64,000 bases of DNA from Bacteroidaceae bacterium (GCA_017469525.1 JAFUGG010000004.1:1-64000), one strand, 5' to 3'; positions 8,472 through 16,594 are shown, numbered from the stretch's first letter. Numbers and translations: made by a program. The notes: generated by a model from the letters alone, not told the origin.

Positions 8472-8822
8472 TCACCAGTCAATCCCCAACTTGCTCAACG
8501 CTTTTTTCGTGCGGAGCAATGTTTCGTAGCCAACGCCTTCCAAGTCCAACAGTTCGCCTGGGGTAAGCGACAAAAATTCTTCCAGTGTTTTGATATTCCG
8601 CTTTTTGAGAGCCGACTTTAATCGGTACGCTAAAGATTTCTTTTTCCCGAACTCCTTGTACAAATCTTCTAACGTATATCCAACCTTGAAGTCAGATTCC
8701 AATGGTAAAGGAAGTCCTACAGGAGCCACCTGTTCACCATCATTCTGAGAAAGGTACTCCCGAATCTCCTTCACCTCCCTCTCAACACTCTCCAACCTAT
8801 CTATGATTTCCTTGCGAGTCAT
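8472..8822 (-). CDS. Small protein with an RNA polymerase alpha C-terminal-like (HhH) domain
   Basis: 116 residues. Residues 1-27 form a charged coiled coil (EIIDRLESVEREVKEIREYL). Residues about 60-116 (LKSALKKRNIKTLEEFLSLTPGELLDLEGVG...LLRTKKALSKLGIDW) follow the alpha-CTD pattern: a helix with R/N, T-x2-eL, a ls-x2-ELL-x-leg-x-G hairpin, then K-x2-L-x2-lG. In RNA polymerase this fold binds UP-element DNA and activators. As a free small protein it may bind DNA or dock on a partner; this is inference. It is the middle gene of the 9360-7536 unit. Confidence 0.75.
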   Translation of the reverse strand: MTRKEIIDRLESVEREVKEIREYLSQNDGEQVAPVGLPLPLESDFKVGYTLEDLYKEFGKKKSLAYRLKSALKKRNIKTLEEFLSLTPGELLDLEGVGYETLLRTKKALSKLGIDW

Positions 8823-8838
8823 GGTTGTTGTATAATTC

Positions 8839-9360
8839 CTAATTTTGCTTATTATATGGCGTAATCTTGAGGTCGAAGTCAGCCATATTCATTCGTTTTA
8901 TCAAGATACGCACATACCCATCGCCCGACTGCATAGCCTTAATCATCTTCTTGAACTTACCACGAATCTGCGGTGTTGTCAGCCAATGTTCACTTGTATG
9001 GGCAGAACGGTAGTTCCAGTTATAATCTCCTTCAATGTTTTGGAAAAGCTTCTCTATCAATTGGCCGCTGGCATCGTATAAGCCCATCCGAATTTCGACG
9101 TATGGAACTTGCCATCCCCCACTGGACGTTGTTTGTCCACCACAGAAATTTCCCTTAAAAGTTTCAACCCCCAAATTCCAGTCATTAAAATCACGAATGG
9201 TAACAGCACCAAGTGTGTCAACTGTATATTTATAATACTCGCCCGCAGGGATTTCCTTTAGCTCATCACCTTTTGTCATGTGTTTACTCCATTTCCCTTG
9301 TGCGTTTGCTGAAACCGAAGCTAACATTACACACAAAAATAATCCTGCAAATCTTTTCAT
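8839..9360 (-). CDS. Exported 173-residue protein of unknown function
   Basis: A clear signal peptide (MKRFAGLFLCVMLASVSANAQ, cleavage after ANA) is followed by a short beta-rich domain (YYKYTVDTLGAVTIRDFNDWNLGVE, SGGWQVPYVEIRMGLYDASG) and a basic C-terminal part (GKFKKMIKAMQSGDGYVRIL). No lipobox, so probably periplasmic. First gene of the three-gene unit. I found no clear -7 box upstream. Family not recognised. Confidence 0.7.
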   Translation of the reverse strand: MKRFAGLFLCVMLASVSANAQGKWSKHMTKGDELKEIPAGEYYKYTVDTLGAVTIRDFNDWNLGVETFKGNFCGGQTTSSGGWQVPYVEIRMGLYDASGQLIEKLFQNIEGDYNWNYRSAHTSEHWLTTPQIRGKFKKMIKAMQSGDGYVRILIKRMNMADFDLKITPYNKQN

Positions 9361-9428
9361 AACCTTTACCCTTTATCCGTGTCGGGCACAACTTTTATAA
9401 TTGAGTACGGTTTTATCTTTCTTGAAAT

Positions 9429-9642
9429 AAAAAACGTGAGCAATCTACTTCGCTTACGTTTTCCGAGGCATTGGGGATGGCCTTTGTAGCTTAAACGAGT
9501 AAATGCCCACGCCAAACGGCGTGAACTATCTACTTCAGTTCTTGGTGATTGTTGTCAAATTCCCCAATTATCGAACAACAAGAATCAAAAGTGGACGTTC
9601 AGTCTTATGTCCTATTGTCTTTTATCTGTCCATCGGATTTTC
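9429..9642. repeat. Dispersed repeat, long copy (left flank of the toxin-antitoxin pair)
   Basis: The two ends of this 214-bp stretch recur on the other side of the yafQ module. 9429-9459 (...CGTGAGCAATCTACTTCG...) matches 10393-10423 at 29 of 31 bases. 9597-9642 (GTTCAGTCTTATGTCCTATT...) matches 10433-10478 at 43 of 46. The internal ~130 bases (9460-9596) are absent from the right copy. No reading frame of note. It may be a miniature element or the remnant of an insertion sequence. Confidence 0.8.
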
Positions 9643-9669
9643 TGTTTTTGATGTTACACACTAATATAA

Positions 9670-9960
9670 TTATTTCCTGTTCTTTCCAAAGAGGTCAGAA
9701 TGAGTGCCAGTATTAGTCATCAGCAGCACCAGTTCGCAGTCATTTTGATCCCATATCAGAAGCCAATCCGGAGTGATGTGGCACTCCCAATAGCCTTCGT
9801 ATTGTCCATGAAGAATGTGAGGATGGTATTTCTCAGGCAGACGACCTTCTGCTGCGAGTATATTGAGTACATCGGTCAACAACTGCTCATCGTAGCCTCG
9901 CTTGAGGCAACGTTTGAGTGAGCGTTTGAACTCGCCAGTGTAGCGAAGCGTGTACTTCAT
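9670..9960 (-). CDS. yafQ: YafQ-type mRNA interferase toxin
   Basis: A 96-residue RelE-superfamily toxin that would cut mRNA in the ribosome. The catalytic pattern of YafQ is complete: KYHPHILHG (first His), ECHITPDWLLIW (His, Asp, Trp) and TGTHSDLF (last His). A GTG at 9969 is possible, but the ATG at 9960 forms an ATGA overlap with the antitoxin stop, the usual coupled arrangement. The antitoxin is directly upstream, and the pair is bracketed by two copies of a dispersed repeat. Length is normal for the family. Confidence 0.9.
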   Translation of the reverse strand: MKYTLRYTGEFKRSLKRCLKRGYDEQLLTDVLNILAAEGRLPEKYHPHILHGQYEGYWECHITPDWLLIWDQNDCELVLLMTNTGTHSDLFGKNRK

Positions 9961-10160
9961 GCCTTGCACTGCTTGATGAGGTCTTCCACACTACTGGCTT
10001 CATAGACACGTCCCTTCTTGATGTCTTCAATAGCGCGGTCCATGCCTGTTTTAGTCTGTCGCTTTAAAGTTACGGAGGTTACGCCTCGTAACAAACTAAT
10101 GGCCTGACGGATTTGGTCAAGCATCGAAACATCTTGTATAGAAACTGTCAATTGGGTCAT
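9957..10160 (-). CDS. Antitoxin paired with YafQ
   Basis: 67 residues. It starts MTQLTVSIQDVSMLDQIRQAI and ends in an acidic and helical tail (ASSVEDLIKQCKA) suited to wrapping a RelE-type toxin. It sits where DinJ/RelB antitoxins sit and overlaps the toxin start by 4 bases. It lacks an obvious RelB/DinJ ribbon-helix-helix signature, so its family is uncertain. It would neutralise YafQ and probably repress the operon. Confidence 0.8.
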   Translation of the reverse strand: MTQLTVSIQDVSMLDQIRQAISLLRGVTSVTLKRQTKTGMDRAIEDIKKGRVYEASSVEDLIKQCKA

Positions 10161-10392
10161 ATTCTTAAATCATTTATTGTTAAACATTTATATAATAATG
10201 CTGTGTGGCTGTAATAGCGAACGTTAATTCATTGCTGTTATGTTTATGACCTCGCATTTCAAGCGGAATCTGTGTGCAAAAATACTAAAAAGAATCCTAA
10301 ATGAAGTGAGAATCTCCGAAAATGTTCACCAGCCAAAGCAAAAATGGCAGCACTTCGTCAGCTTTTCATGCTTGGAACGCCATAAAATAAAG

Positions 10393-10478
10393 AAAAAACG
10401 TGAGCAATCTACTTCGTTTATGTAATGCGAATGTTCAGTCTTATGTCCTATTATCTTTTATTTATCCATCGGATTTTC
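10393..10478. repeat. Dispersed repeat, short copy (right flank of the toxin-antitoxin pair)
   Basis: This 86-bp segment joins the two ends of the 9429-9642 repeat in the same orientation with the middle deleted. It is in the gap between the antitoxin and the cation-efflux gene, where I see no gene (10161-10552). Confidence 0.8.
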
Positions 10479-10552
10479 AGTAATCATTTTCCATGAAACT
10501 CTTGCAACTTCCGCTTTGTTTTTGTTGAAAAAGGGGGAAAAGTGTTTTCCCT

Positions 10553-11656
10553 TCAGGCGCTGTAGTTGTGGTCGATGATGATGCAGACGTGTTCGCCGGG
10601 GAATTGGCTTTCGAGTTCCCTGGTAAGCATTTGGGCGAAATGGGCTTCGTCCTTGACGGAGATGTCGGGCACGACGTCGAGCGAGATGCGCTTCTCTTCT
10701 TCGTAATAAATAAAGCCGTGTACCTGGATGACTTCAGGGTGTGCGGAGATAGTTTGCATGACCTTTGTCTGAATCTCTGTGCGGCGGTTGTCGCCGGTGG
10801 CAATGGCGTAGATGCCGACGGTGAGAACGATATTGTGCTTGGCAAAGAAGGTCTCGGTGATTTCGCGTGTCAGTTTGTGGATATCGGTTGCACTCATCGT
10901 GTCATAGACGTTGATGTGGAGCGAGCCAATGAGCAGGCTGGGGCCGTAGTTGTGCAGGATGATGTCGTAGACGCCGCGAACGCCTTCGAACTTCATCACT
11001 TCGCTCTTTATCATCGACACCAGTTCGGGCGAGATTCTTGCGCCAAGCAGTTCGTTGATAGGCGAAGCCAGCATCTCCACGCCCGCCCTGATGATGAGCA
11101 GCGAGATGAGCACGCCCAGGATGCCGTCGATGGAGAAGTGCCAGAGGAGCATGACGCCTGCCGAGACGAGAGTCGTCAGGGTGACGACGGCATCGAAGAG
11201 TGCGTCCGAGCCGGAGGCAATGAGGGCGTCGCTCTTCAGCTGCCGGCCTTGCCGCTTCACATAAAGCCCGAGCAGAAGCTTCACAATGATGCCTGCCACG
11301 ATGACAATGAGTGTCGTCGTCGTATAGGTGGGTTCCGTGGGGTTGAAGAGCTTTTCGGCCGACTCGATGAGCGATGTGATGCCTGCCGAGAGGACGATGA
11401 CGGCGATGATGATGGCTGTGAAGTATTCCACGCGCCCATAGCCGAAGGGATGTTTCAAGTCAGCAGGTCGGGCTGAGAGCTTTGTGCCGACGATGGTGAT
11501 GATGCTGGAGAGGGCGTCGCTGAGGTTGTTGACGGCGTCCATGACTACTGCCACGGAGTTTGCCACGATGCCCACAGCGGCCTTGAATGCTGCCAGCAAG
11601 ACGTTGGCGGCTATGCCGATGAGACTGGTGCGGATGATTTGCTTCGAACGGTCCAT
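10553..11656 (-). CDS. Cation diffusion facilitator (CDF) metal efflux protein
   Basis: A 367-residue inner-membrane antiporter with six predicted membrane spans in the first ~200 residues and a cytoplasmic metal-sensing domain after that (HPEVIQVHGFIYYEEEKRISLDVVP). The transport site reads NNLSD in span 2 and DALFD in span 5. Zinc-type members usually have His in the first position of these motifs; the N-x3-D/D-x3-D arrangement is more like Mn or Fe transporters. The ATG at 11656 is chosen because a TATCTTTG box lies at 11685-11692, within the longer frame. Single gene. Confidence 0.85.
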   Translation of the reverse strand: MDRSKQIIRTSLIGIAANVLLAAFKAAVGIVANSVAVVMDAVNNLSDALSSIITIVGTKLSARPADLKHPFGYGRVEYFTAIIIAVIVLSAGITSLIESAEKLFNPTEPTYTTTTLIVIVAGIIVKLLLGLYVKRQGRQLKSDALIASGSDALFDAVVTLTTLVSAGVMLLWHFSIDGILGVLISLLIIRAGVEMLASPINELLGARISPELVSMIKSEVMKFEGVRGVYDIILHNYGPSLLIGSLHINVYDTMSATDIHKLTREITETFFAKHNIVLTVGIYAIATGDNRRTEIQTKVMQTISAHPEVIQVHGFIYYEEEKRISLDVVPDISVKDEAHFAQMLTRELESQFPGEHVCIIIDHNYSA

Positions 11657-11684
11657 GCTATTGCCTGATTTCTGTTTCCGAGTG

Positions 11685-11692
11685 CAAAGATA
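11685..11692 (-). promoter_or_regulatory. -7 box for the CDF gene
   Basis: TATCTTTGCA on the minus strand. It decides the start at 11656. A 7-bp tandem (TAAGAAT type, 11702-11729) lies just upstream. Confidence 0.65.
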
Positions 11693-11701
11693 CAAAAAAA
11701 A

Positions 11702-11729
11702 TAAGAATTAAGAGTTAAGAATGAAGAAT
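11702..11729. repeat. 7-bp tandem array, 4 units
   Basis: TAAGAAT, TAAGAGT, TAAGAAT, GAAGAAT in direct succession, between the CDF promoter and the aqpZ terminator. Confidence 0.75.
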
Positions 11730-11763
11730 TAGACATTTATCGTACATCGAAATAAGACAGAGC

Positions 11764-11800
11764 AAAAGCCCCGAGAGGCTTGTTCACTCGCGGGGCTTTT
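11764..11800 (-). terminator. Terminator of aqpZ
   Basis: AAAAGCCCCG (11764-11773) pairs with CGGGGCTTTT (11791-11800). On the minus strand the stem is followed by U-rich sequence, and it lies 26 bases past the aqpZ stop. The A/T-flanked stem could also work on the plus strand. Confidence 0.85.
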
Positions 11801-11825
11801 GACGTATCAAAGAGGTATGATGTGC

Positions 11826-12488
11826 TTATTCCTTAGGCTCGACCATCTTCCAGAGGCATGCTGCAACGAGGGCACCAATGAAGGGACCTACGATGAAAAT
11901 CCAGAGGTTTGCCAGAGCATCTCCACCAGCAAAGATGGCGGGACCGATAGAACGAGCGGGATTCACACTCGTGCCGGTGAAGTAGATGCCTACCAGGTGG
12001 ATGAGAATCAGCGAGAGGCCGATAGCCAGACCTGCGAAGTTGTTGGTAGCGCCATTTGTCTTGTGTGTAGAACCAAGCACTACCAGCACGAAGAGAGCGG
12101 TGAGGATAATCTCGGCAGCAAGAGCTACGCACCAGCATCCGTTGCAGCCAGCACCGATGCCATTAGCACCAAGTCCAGAACCAGGATAGAGATAGAACAG
12201 GGCAGCACCGGCAATGATGGCACCGATGACTTGTCCGCACATGTAGCCGAAGCAGTCCTTCACGCTGATGCGACCAGTAACGAGGCAACCAAGTGTGATT
12301 GCAGGATTGATGTGGCAACCAGAGATGCCACCGATGGTGTAGGCCATAGCAACGACAGCAAGACCGAAGGCGATGGCTGTTCCGACTACAGAAGCAGCAT
12401 CAGTTCCACAACTCAGGCTAACGGCTGCACCGCAACCGAGGAATGTCAGTACGAACGTACCGAGGCATTCAGCAATGTACTTTTTCAT
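11826..12488 (-). CDS. aqpZ: Aquaporin Z-type water channel
   Basis: A 220-residue MIP-family channel with six membrane spans and two half-helices. The two NPA boxes are intact: SGCHINPAITLG (about residue 60) and GTSVNPARSIGPAIF (about residue 180). The Arg after the second NPA and the His in the span-5 region (LILIHLVGIYF) form the narrow water-selective filter seen in AqpZ rather than the glycerol facilitator. TAACTTTG at 12535-12542 is the promoter; a strong terminator follows. Single gene. Confidence 0.95.
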   Translation of the reverse strand: MKKYIAECLGTFVLTFLGCGAAVSLSCGTDAASVVGTAIAFGLAVVAMAYTIGGISGCHINPAITLGCLVTGRISVKDCFGYMCGQVIGAIIAGAALFYLYPGSGLGANGIGAGCNGCWCVALAAEIILTALFVLVVLGSTHKTNGATNNFAGLAIGLSLILIHLVGIYFTGTSVNPARSIGPAIFAGGDALANLWIFIVGPFIGALVAACLWKMVEPKE

Positions 12489-12534
12489 AGATGAAATTAG
12501 TGTTTAAAGGTTAAACATTAGGGTTTTCTTTTGG

Positions 12535-12542
12535 CAAAGTTA
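12535..12542 (-). promoter_or_regulatory. -7 box for aqpZ
   Basis: TAACTTTGC on the minus strand, giving a leader of about 40 bases to the ATG at 12488. Confidence 0.65.
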
Positions 12543-12621
12543 GCATTTATTTGTATTCGCTCCAAGCTTTTCGGCAAAAAAGTTTCACAAACACTTCCGG
12601 AGAAATACACGTGTAGTGAAA

Positions 12622-12731
12622 AACTCCTCTGCAGAAGTTTGAGAACTTCTCTGCAGAACTTTGCGAACTTCTCTGCAGAACTTTGCGAACTTCTCTGCAG
12701 AAGCGACAGCTCGACGCCAGTCAACTTTGCG
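12622..12731. repeat. 22-bp tandem array, 5 units
   Basis: Units start at 12622, 12644, 12666, 12688 and 12710. Units 2 and 3 are identical, with the core ACTTCTCTGCAGAACTTTGC; CTGCAG is the central palindrome. Unit 5 switches to a CTCGACG form. The array lies between the stop of the SusF-like gene (12759) and the aqpZ promoter. The same unit types recur at 41795-41948. Confidence 0.9.
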
Positions 12732-12758
12732 AACTTGATTGGTATGCAGGTACTATTG

Positions 12759-13646
12759 TCACTTAACGATAATCTTGCGACCATCCATTATATACAGTCC
12801 TTTCGCGGGATGGCTGACCTTGCGTCCGCTCAGGTCAAAACATTTACCATCCGACGATTTGCTGTTTACTATCTCGTCAATAGCTGTTGGGGCTTCGTCA
12901 GCAAGCGCAGCTCCAAGATATTCGGCGCTGACCGTCTCGCGAAAGACATCGACGCGGATGTGATAGTAACCCTCCTGGCGAATGCTCCACTTGTTGTCGC
13001 CGCTGCCTCCTGTGAGTAGTTGAGTGCTGCCGAGTATGTCTTCGTCCTGAGAGAAGGGATGCAGAGCCTTAGGCTCCCAGGCATTCTGCCCCAGGAACTT
13101 GAAGCGACGCGGTTCGCCATACTCCTGACGTTCCTTGAGTTCGCCAGTCCAATCCCATGCGCAGACTTCGTCCTCGTCCCGAGTGAAAGGCAGGAAGGTG
13201 TAGGTTACCCAGCCGCATTCCGTTGCCCCGCCTACGATGAAGAGTTCGTTCCAGGGGCGGAAGAGCTCGCCTGTCAAGGTCTTGGCACCTACGTCGATGG
13301 TGATGCGGTAGACGTCTTCCGTGAGTGGAACGGTCCAAAGGCTTGCCAGAGAGTCTTTGGCTAAGGCAAGCGTGAAGGGCGTAGCATTCGTGACGGCATA
13401 GGCGTCTTCGTAGGTGGGTTTGAGGTAACGGACGCCACTGGCCGTCGGCAGTTCTTTGTTGCGAAAAACCAATGTGCCGCCTTCGATGAGTCGTCCGGTG
13501 TATTTGAATTGTTTGTTCGGGAAGGCTGTCAACTCCTGAATGCCTCCAGGCACAGCGGTGCCGACAGCCCAGAGATGCGTCATATCTTGAGCAAATGAAA
13601 GAATACAGGAATAAAAGAATGAAAGGAGGAGCAAGAGGCGTTTCAT
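12759..13646 (-). CDS. SusE/SusF-like secreted glycan-binding protein with T9SS tail
   Basis: 295 residues with a signal peptide (MKRLLLLLSFFYSCILSFA, no lipobox) and two or three beta-sandwich segments of the SusE/SusF starch-binding kind (VYRITIDVGAKTLTGELF, YYHIRVDVFRETVSAEYL). The C-terminus (CFDLSGRKVSHPAKGLYIMDG, then RKIIVK) is a Prevotella-type T9SS sorting tail. Its ATG overlaps the GH31 stop as ATGA at 13643-13646, so the two are translationally coupled and probably cooperate on one glycan. Unlike classical SusE/F it does not seem to be a lipoprotein. Confidence 0.75.
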   Translation of the reverse strand: MKRLLLLLSFFYSCILSFAQDMTHLWAVGTAVPGGIQELTAFPNKQFKYTGRLIEGGTLVFRNKELPTASGVRYLKPTYEDAYAVTNATPFTLALAKDSLASLWTVPLTEDVYRITIDVGAKTLTGELFRPWNELFIVGGATECGWVTYTFLPFTRDEDEVCAWDWTGELKERQEYGEPRRFKFLGQNAWEPKALHPFSQDEDILGSTQLLTGGSGDNKWSIRQEGYYHIRVDVFRETVSAEYLGAALADEAPTAIDEIVNSKSSDGKCFDLSGRKVSHPAKGLYIMDGRKIIVK

Positions 13647-16090
13647 GGCTTGAAGGGGATTATGATTTTCTTTCCGTTCTGAATGTAAATGCCATGCCAT
13701 TTATCATTTACCATTTCGCGGCCGCTTAGGTCAAAACATTTACTATTTGTCGATTTACTATTTACGACTTCTTCTATTCCCGTCTCTTCGTCCTTGACAT
13801 TGACGACGATGGTCTCAGAACATGGTCGGGTAGGGACGTTGACAGTGAGTTGCTTCGATGCTTCGTCGTAACTCCAGTCGTTTGTTTCTTCTCCATTGAT
13901 GCTGACGTTGTTTGGCTCTGCCATCAGGAAGAAGACAACCTGCCAAGCTCGATTCCCTGGCATTCCTTCGTAAATGCCTTCGCGAGGATGGATGGTGAGC
14001 GTGGTGCCATCGGCAGCATGTGTCTGCGTGAAGATGGTTGTGGCAAACTCTCCGTCTTTATATGCTTCGCTGTCGCCTTGGTCCTCATAGAGCCTGCCCA
14101 TGCCGTCAGCTCCCGGAATAGCCCAAAGCACGAGCGATGACGGCTCTGCCTTCAGATGCGAAAGGAGAGGATTGCAAGGGATGATGCTGCCAGGGCGAAT
14201 GAAGTAGGGAATCTCGTTCAGAGCGTATTGGTCCGTGATGGTTTGGTTGCCTTGGAGCATTCTGCCTCGGCAAACATCGTACCACAATCCTTCGGGCAAC
14301 CACGTCTTGCGCTCGCTGGTGCCGTCGCTGCTTGAGGGAGTAGATATGGGAGAAACAAGTATGTCGTTGCCAAAAAGATACTCATCTTCTACCGAGTATG
14401 CCTTGTTCTCTTCAGGCCATTCGTAATAGAGCGGACGGCAAATAGAGACGCCTGTATCGTAAGCCTCTCGAGCAGCAGTATAAATATAAGGTACGAGAGT
14501 ATAGCGAAGCATGAAGGCTTTTCTCTGAAGGTCGAGGTTCTTGAACTTCCAGATGCGACGTTCGCAACCGCTTTGGCTGGAGCCATGCGTGCGGAAGATA
14601 GGTTGGAAGACACTGAACTGCATCCATCTGAGCACGAGTTCCGGGTCGGTACTGATGTTGTTGGGTTGCAGGTAGCCACCGCCATCGTGCCCCCAATAGC
14701 CGAAACAAACGTTGGCTGCCGTGGCCGTGACGTAACTTTCGAATTGCAACGTGCCGTAAGTGGCGAAGGTGTCTCCCGAGAAACCGATAGGGTAGCGATG
14801 GCTTCCCATTCCTCCCCAGCGGTGGAAGATTACGGGACGTCGGTCGGTACGGTTCAATCTCATGTCATTGTAGAAGACATGATTGAGCCAGAACGTCTGC
14901 CCAAGTCCTGTGATGTAACTACTTGTCAAGTCTTGCTGCCAGTCGAGCCACCAGAAGTCCACGCCCTGTTTCTCGCGAACGCGCATGATGTTCTTGAAGA
15001 ATGTGCGATAGAAGGTGGAGTCTTCCAGCTGCCAGGGAACAGTCGTGACGCTTGCATCGAGCCCCATGTCGTTCCTAATCTTGGCGAAGTTGTCGTCGCT
15101 GGAACCGATGCCGTCGGCAGGATGAAGGTTGAGGGCCGTCTTGGTGTTATGGGTATGCATCCAGCTCATCAATGACGTCGGATTGGGGAAAAGCGATTTG
15201 TTCCAAGTCCAGCCCGTCCAGGAGTTCTGATGCCAGTCGCAGTCTATCATCAAGACATCATGCGACACGTCATTGTTCTCCATGTCCTTAATTAGCTGCT
15301 GCACCTCGCTTTGCGAATAGGCCTGATACTTGCTGTACCAATAGCCGAACATGTATTTGGGTGGCAAAGGCTGGCGTCCGGCGATGCGGACATAGTCGCC
15401 AAGAGCGTCCTTGTACTGATGTCCGTAGCCAAAGAAATACCAATCGAAAGCATTGGCATCGAGAGGTGTGCCAATCCAAGGAATGCCGTCCACTGTCTTA
15501 TCAAACGGGAAGGAGCGGCTGCCGTCACCTCGCTGTGTGCTTGGCGACTCATCGAGTATGGCCCAACCATCACGAGAAAGCAAGCCTTTCTCAAGTGATA
15601 CACGATGGGTGTCACCAATATTGCCGTCGAGTGTACGTTGCGTGCCAAGCAGGTTGAGGACATCGTCTTTGCCTGGATACCAAAGGATTTGGCGTCCGTT
15701 CATCTGGAAGGTGATGCCCAGGACGGAACTGTTCTTGTGTTGCTTCTGAATTCTGGAGCCGACCTTATAGCGAAGTGTCAGCGAGTCGGTACGAATGATG
15801 AGATAACCGTCTTCTTCTGTACTGGTGAAGGCTGGCACAGGCAGACGACGGTTGACGACAGCAAACGTGGCACGGTCCTCGAAGAGTCCTTTTGTGCTGT
15901 ACTGAATACGGATGAGCCGTGGTGTGAGGATAGTGAAGCGGGCATTGCCGCTTGTCACGACAGCCTCCTCTTGAGCCATGGGATTCCAATCCCCTCCTGC
16001 ATTGACAGATAAAGTGGGGAGGAGGAAAAAGAGGAGGATGCTACTCCATCGTGCCTTCAATGGTAAGGCGAACCACTTCATTGACGGCAT
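13643..16090 (-). CDS. Secreted GH31 alpha-glucosidase/xylosidase with T9SS tail
   Basis: 815 residues. A signal sequence (to LSVNA) is followed by a GH31 N-terminal beta-sandwich and the catalytic barrel. The nucleophile is the Asp in VDFWWLDWQQD and the likely acid/base is the Asp in GFSGDTFATYG; both fit GH31. Substrates of the family are alpha-glucosides or alpha-xylosides, and the sequence alone does not choose. The C-terminus ends in a T9SS tail, so it is probably surface-exposed or released. Translation may start at 16090 or 16081; both overlap the DUF1573 gene. The linker before the tail (NSKSTNSKCFDLSGR) is encoded by 7-bp repeats at 13738-13768. Confidence 0.9.
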   Translation of the reverse strand: MPSMKWFALPLKARWSSILLFFLLPTLSVNAGGDWNPMAQEEAVVTSGNARFTILTPRLIRIQYSTKGLFEDRATFAVVNRRLPVPAFTSTEEDGYLIIRTDSLTLRYKVGSRIQKQHKNSSVLGITFQMNGRQILWYPGKDDVLNLLGTQRTLDGNIGDTHRVSLEKGLLSRDGWAILDESPSTQRGDGSRSFPFDKTVDGIPWIGTPLDANAFDWYFFGYGHQYKDALGDYVRIAGRQPLPPKYMFGYWYSKYQAYSQSEVQQLIKDMENNDVSHDVLMIDCDWHQNSWTGWTWNKSLFPNPTSLMSWMHTHNTKTALNLHPADGIGSSDDNFAKIRNDMGLDASVTTVPWQLEDSTFYRTFFKNIMRVREKQGVDFWWLDWQQDLTSSYITGLGQTFWLNHVFYNDMRLNRTDRRPVIFHRWGGMGSHRYPIGFSGDTFATYGTLQFESYVTATAANVCFGYWGHDGGGYLQPNNISTDPELVLRWMQFSVFQPIFRTHGSSQSGCERRIWKFKNLDLQRKAFMLRYTLVPYIYTAAREAYDTGVSICRPLYYEWPEENKAYSVEDEYLFGNDILVSPISTPSSSDGTSERKTWLPEGLWYDVCRGRMLQGNQTITDQYALNEIPYFIRPGSIIPCNPLLSHLKAEPSSLVLWAIPGADGMGRLYEDQGDSEAYKDGEFATTIFTQTHAADGTTLTIHPREGIYEGMPGNRAWQVVFFLMAEPNNVSINGEETNDWSYDEASKQLTVNVPTRPCSETIVVNVKDEETGIEEVVNSKSTNSKCFDLSGREMVNDKWHGIYIQNGKKIIIPFKP
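13738..13768 (-). repeat. 7-bp repeats encoding the linker before the GH31 T9SS tail
   Basis: Read on the minus strand this is a run of GTAAATA/GTAAATC/CAAATAG units. It is nearly the same as the untranslated run before ffh (56697-56725). Here it is translated as VNSKSTNSK. A second short run (about 13699-13716) encodes VNDKW further into the tail. Confidence 0.7.
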
Positions 16091-16481
16091 TGGAACGAAT
16101 GGTTATTGTCTTCACAAAGTGGCCGGGGAACTTGTCTGTACCGTCGTATGTGACGTCGATGACGCCTTTGTCACCAGGCTTGATGGGCTCCTTCGTATAG
16201 GTCGGAATGGTGCAGCCGCAGCTGGCAAATGCCTGATGGATGATGAGCGGAGCCGTTCCTGTATTGGTGAAGGGGAAGGAACAGCGTACCACAGGCTCGC
16301 TCTTCGAGAACTTGCCGAAGTCGAAACGAAGGGTATCGAATGTTATTTCTGCGAAGTTCTCGGCCTTTGTTGTGGCGACTGCCTTCACTTCGCTGACGTT
16401 TACTTTCTGTTTCAGAGTCTGTGCTTCTGCCTGGAGCATGGTGCATGGAGCGAGAAGCAATAATAGAAGTATCTTTTTCAT
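16041..16481 (-). CDS. DUF1573 exported protein
   Basis: 146 residues: a signal peptide (MKKILLLLLLAPCTMLQAEAQ) and one DUF1573 domain (ITFDTLRFDFGKFSKSEPVVRCSFPFTNTG through CGCTIPTYTKEPIKPGDKGVIDVTYDG), an Ig-like fold common in exported Bacteroidetes proteins. Function unknown. First gene of the operon with GH31 and the SusF-like protein; its 3' end overlaps the GH31 start by 41-50 bases. A TACCTTTG box lies at 16513-16520. Confidence 0.85.
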   Translation of the reverse strand: MKKILLLLLLAPCTMLQAEAQTLKQKVNVSEVKAVATTKAENFAEITFDTLRFDFGKFSKSEPVVRCSFPFTNTGTAPLIIHQAFASCGCTIPTYTKEPIKPGDKGVIDVTYDGTDKFPGHFVKTITIRSNAVNEVVRLTIEGTME

Positions 16482-16512
16482 TATACTGTTGTTATGTTCA
16501 CATTTTGCATTG

Positions 16513-16520
16513 CAAAGGTA
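16513..16520 (-). promoter_or_regulatory. -7 box for the DUF1573-GH31-SusF-like operon
   Basis: TACCTTTGCA on the minus strand, 32 bases upstream of the ATG at 16481. Confidence 0.65.
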
Positions 16521-16527
16521 CGAAAAA

Positions 16528-16555
16528 GTTCATAGTTCATAGTTCATAGTTCATA
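16528..16555. repeat. 7-bp tandem array, 4 units, between divergent promoters
   Basis: Four successive GTTCATA units, between the DUF1573 promoter and the ruvC promoter. Confidence 0.85.
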
Positions 16556-16594
16556 ATTATTTAACGTATTTGCTCTTTTTTGACATTTTTTTTG

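Noticed and set aside
9460..9596. tRNA-like sequence in the gap before yafQ
   Set aside because: No cloverleaf or CCA-proximal GTTCGAnTC pattern; it is the interior of a dispersed repeat.
9429..9642. Intact insertion sequence
   Set aside because: No transposase frame and no terminal inverted repeats; at most a remnant.
11799..12494. 231-residue plus-strand open frame
   Set aside because: Antisense to aqpZ, which has both NPA motifs, a promoter and a terminator.
16528..16555. Operator for a dimeric regulator
   Set aside because: The same 7-bp units occur in many unrelated gaps, so they do not mark one regulator's site.
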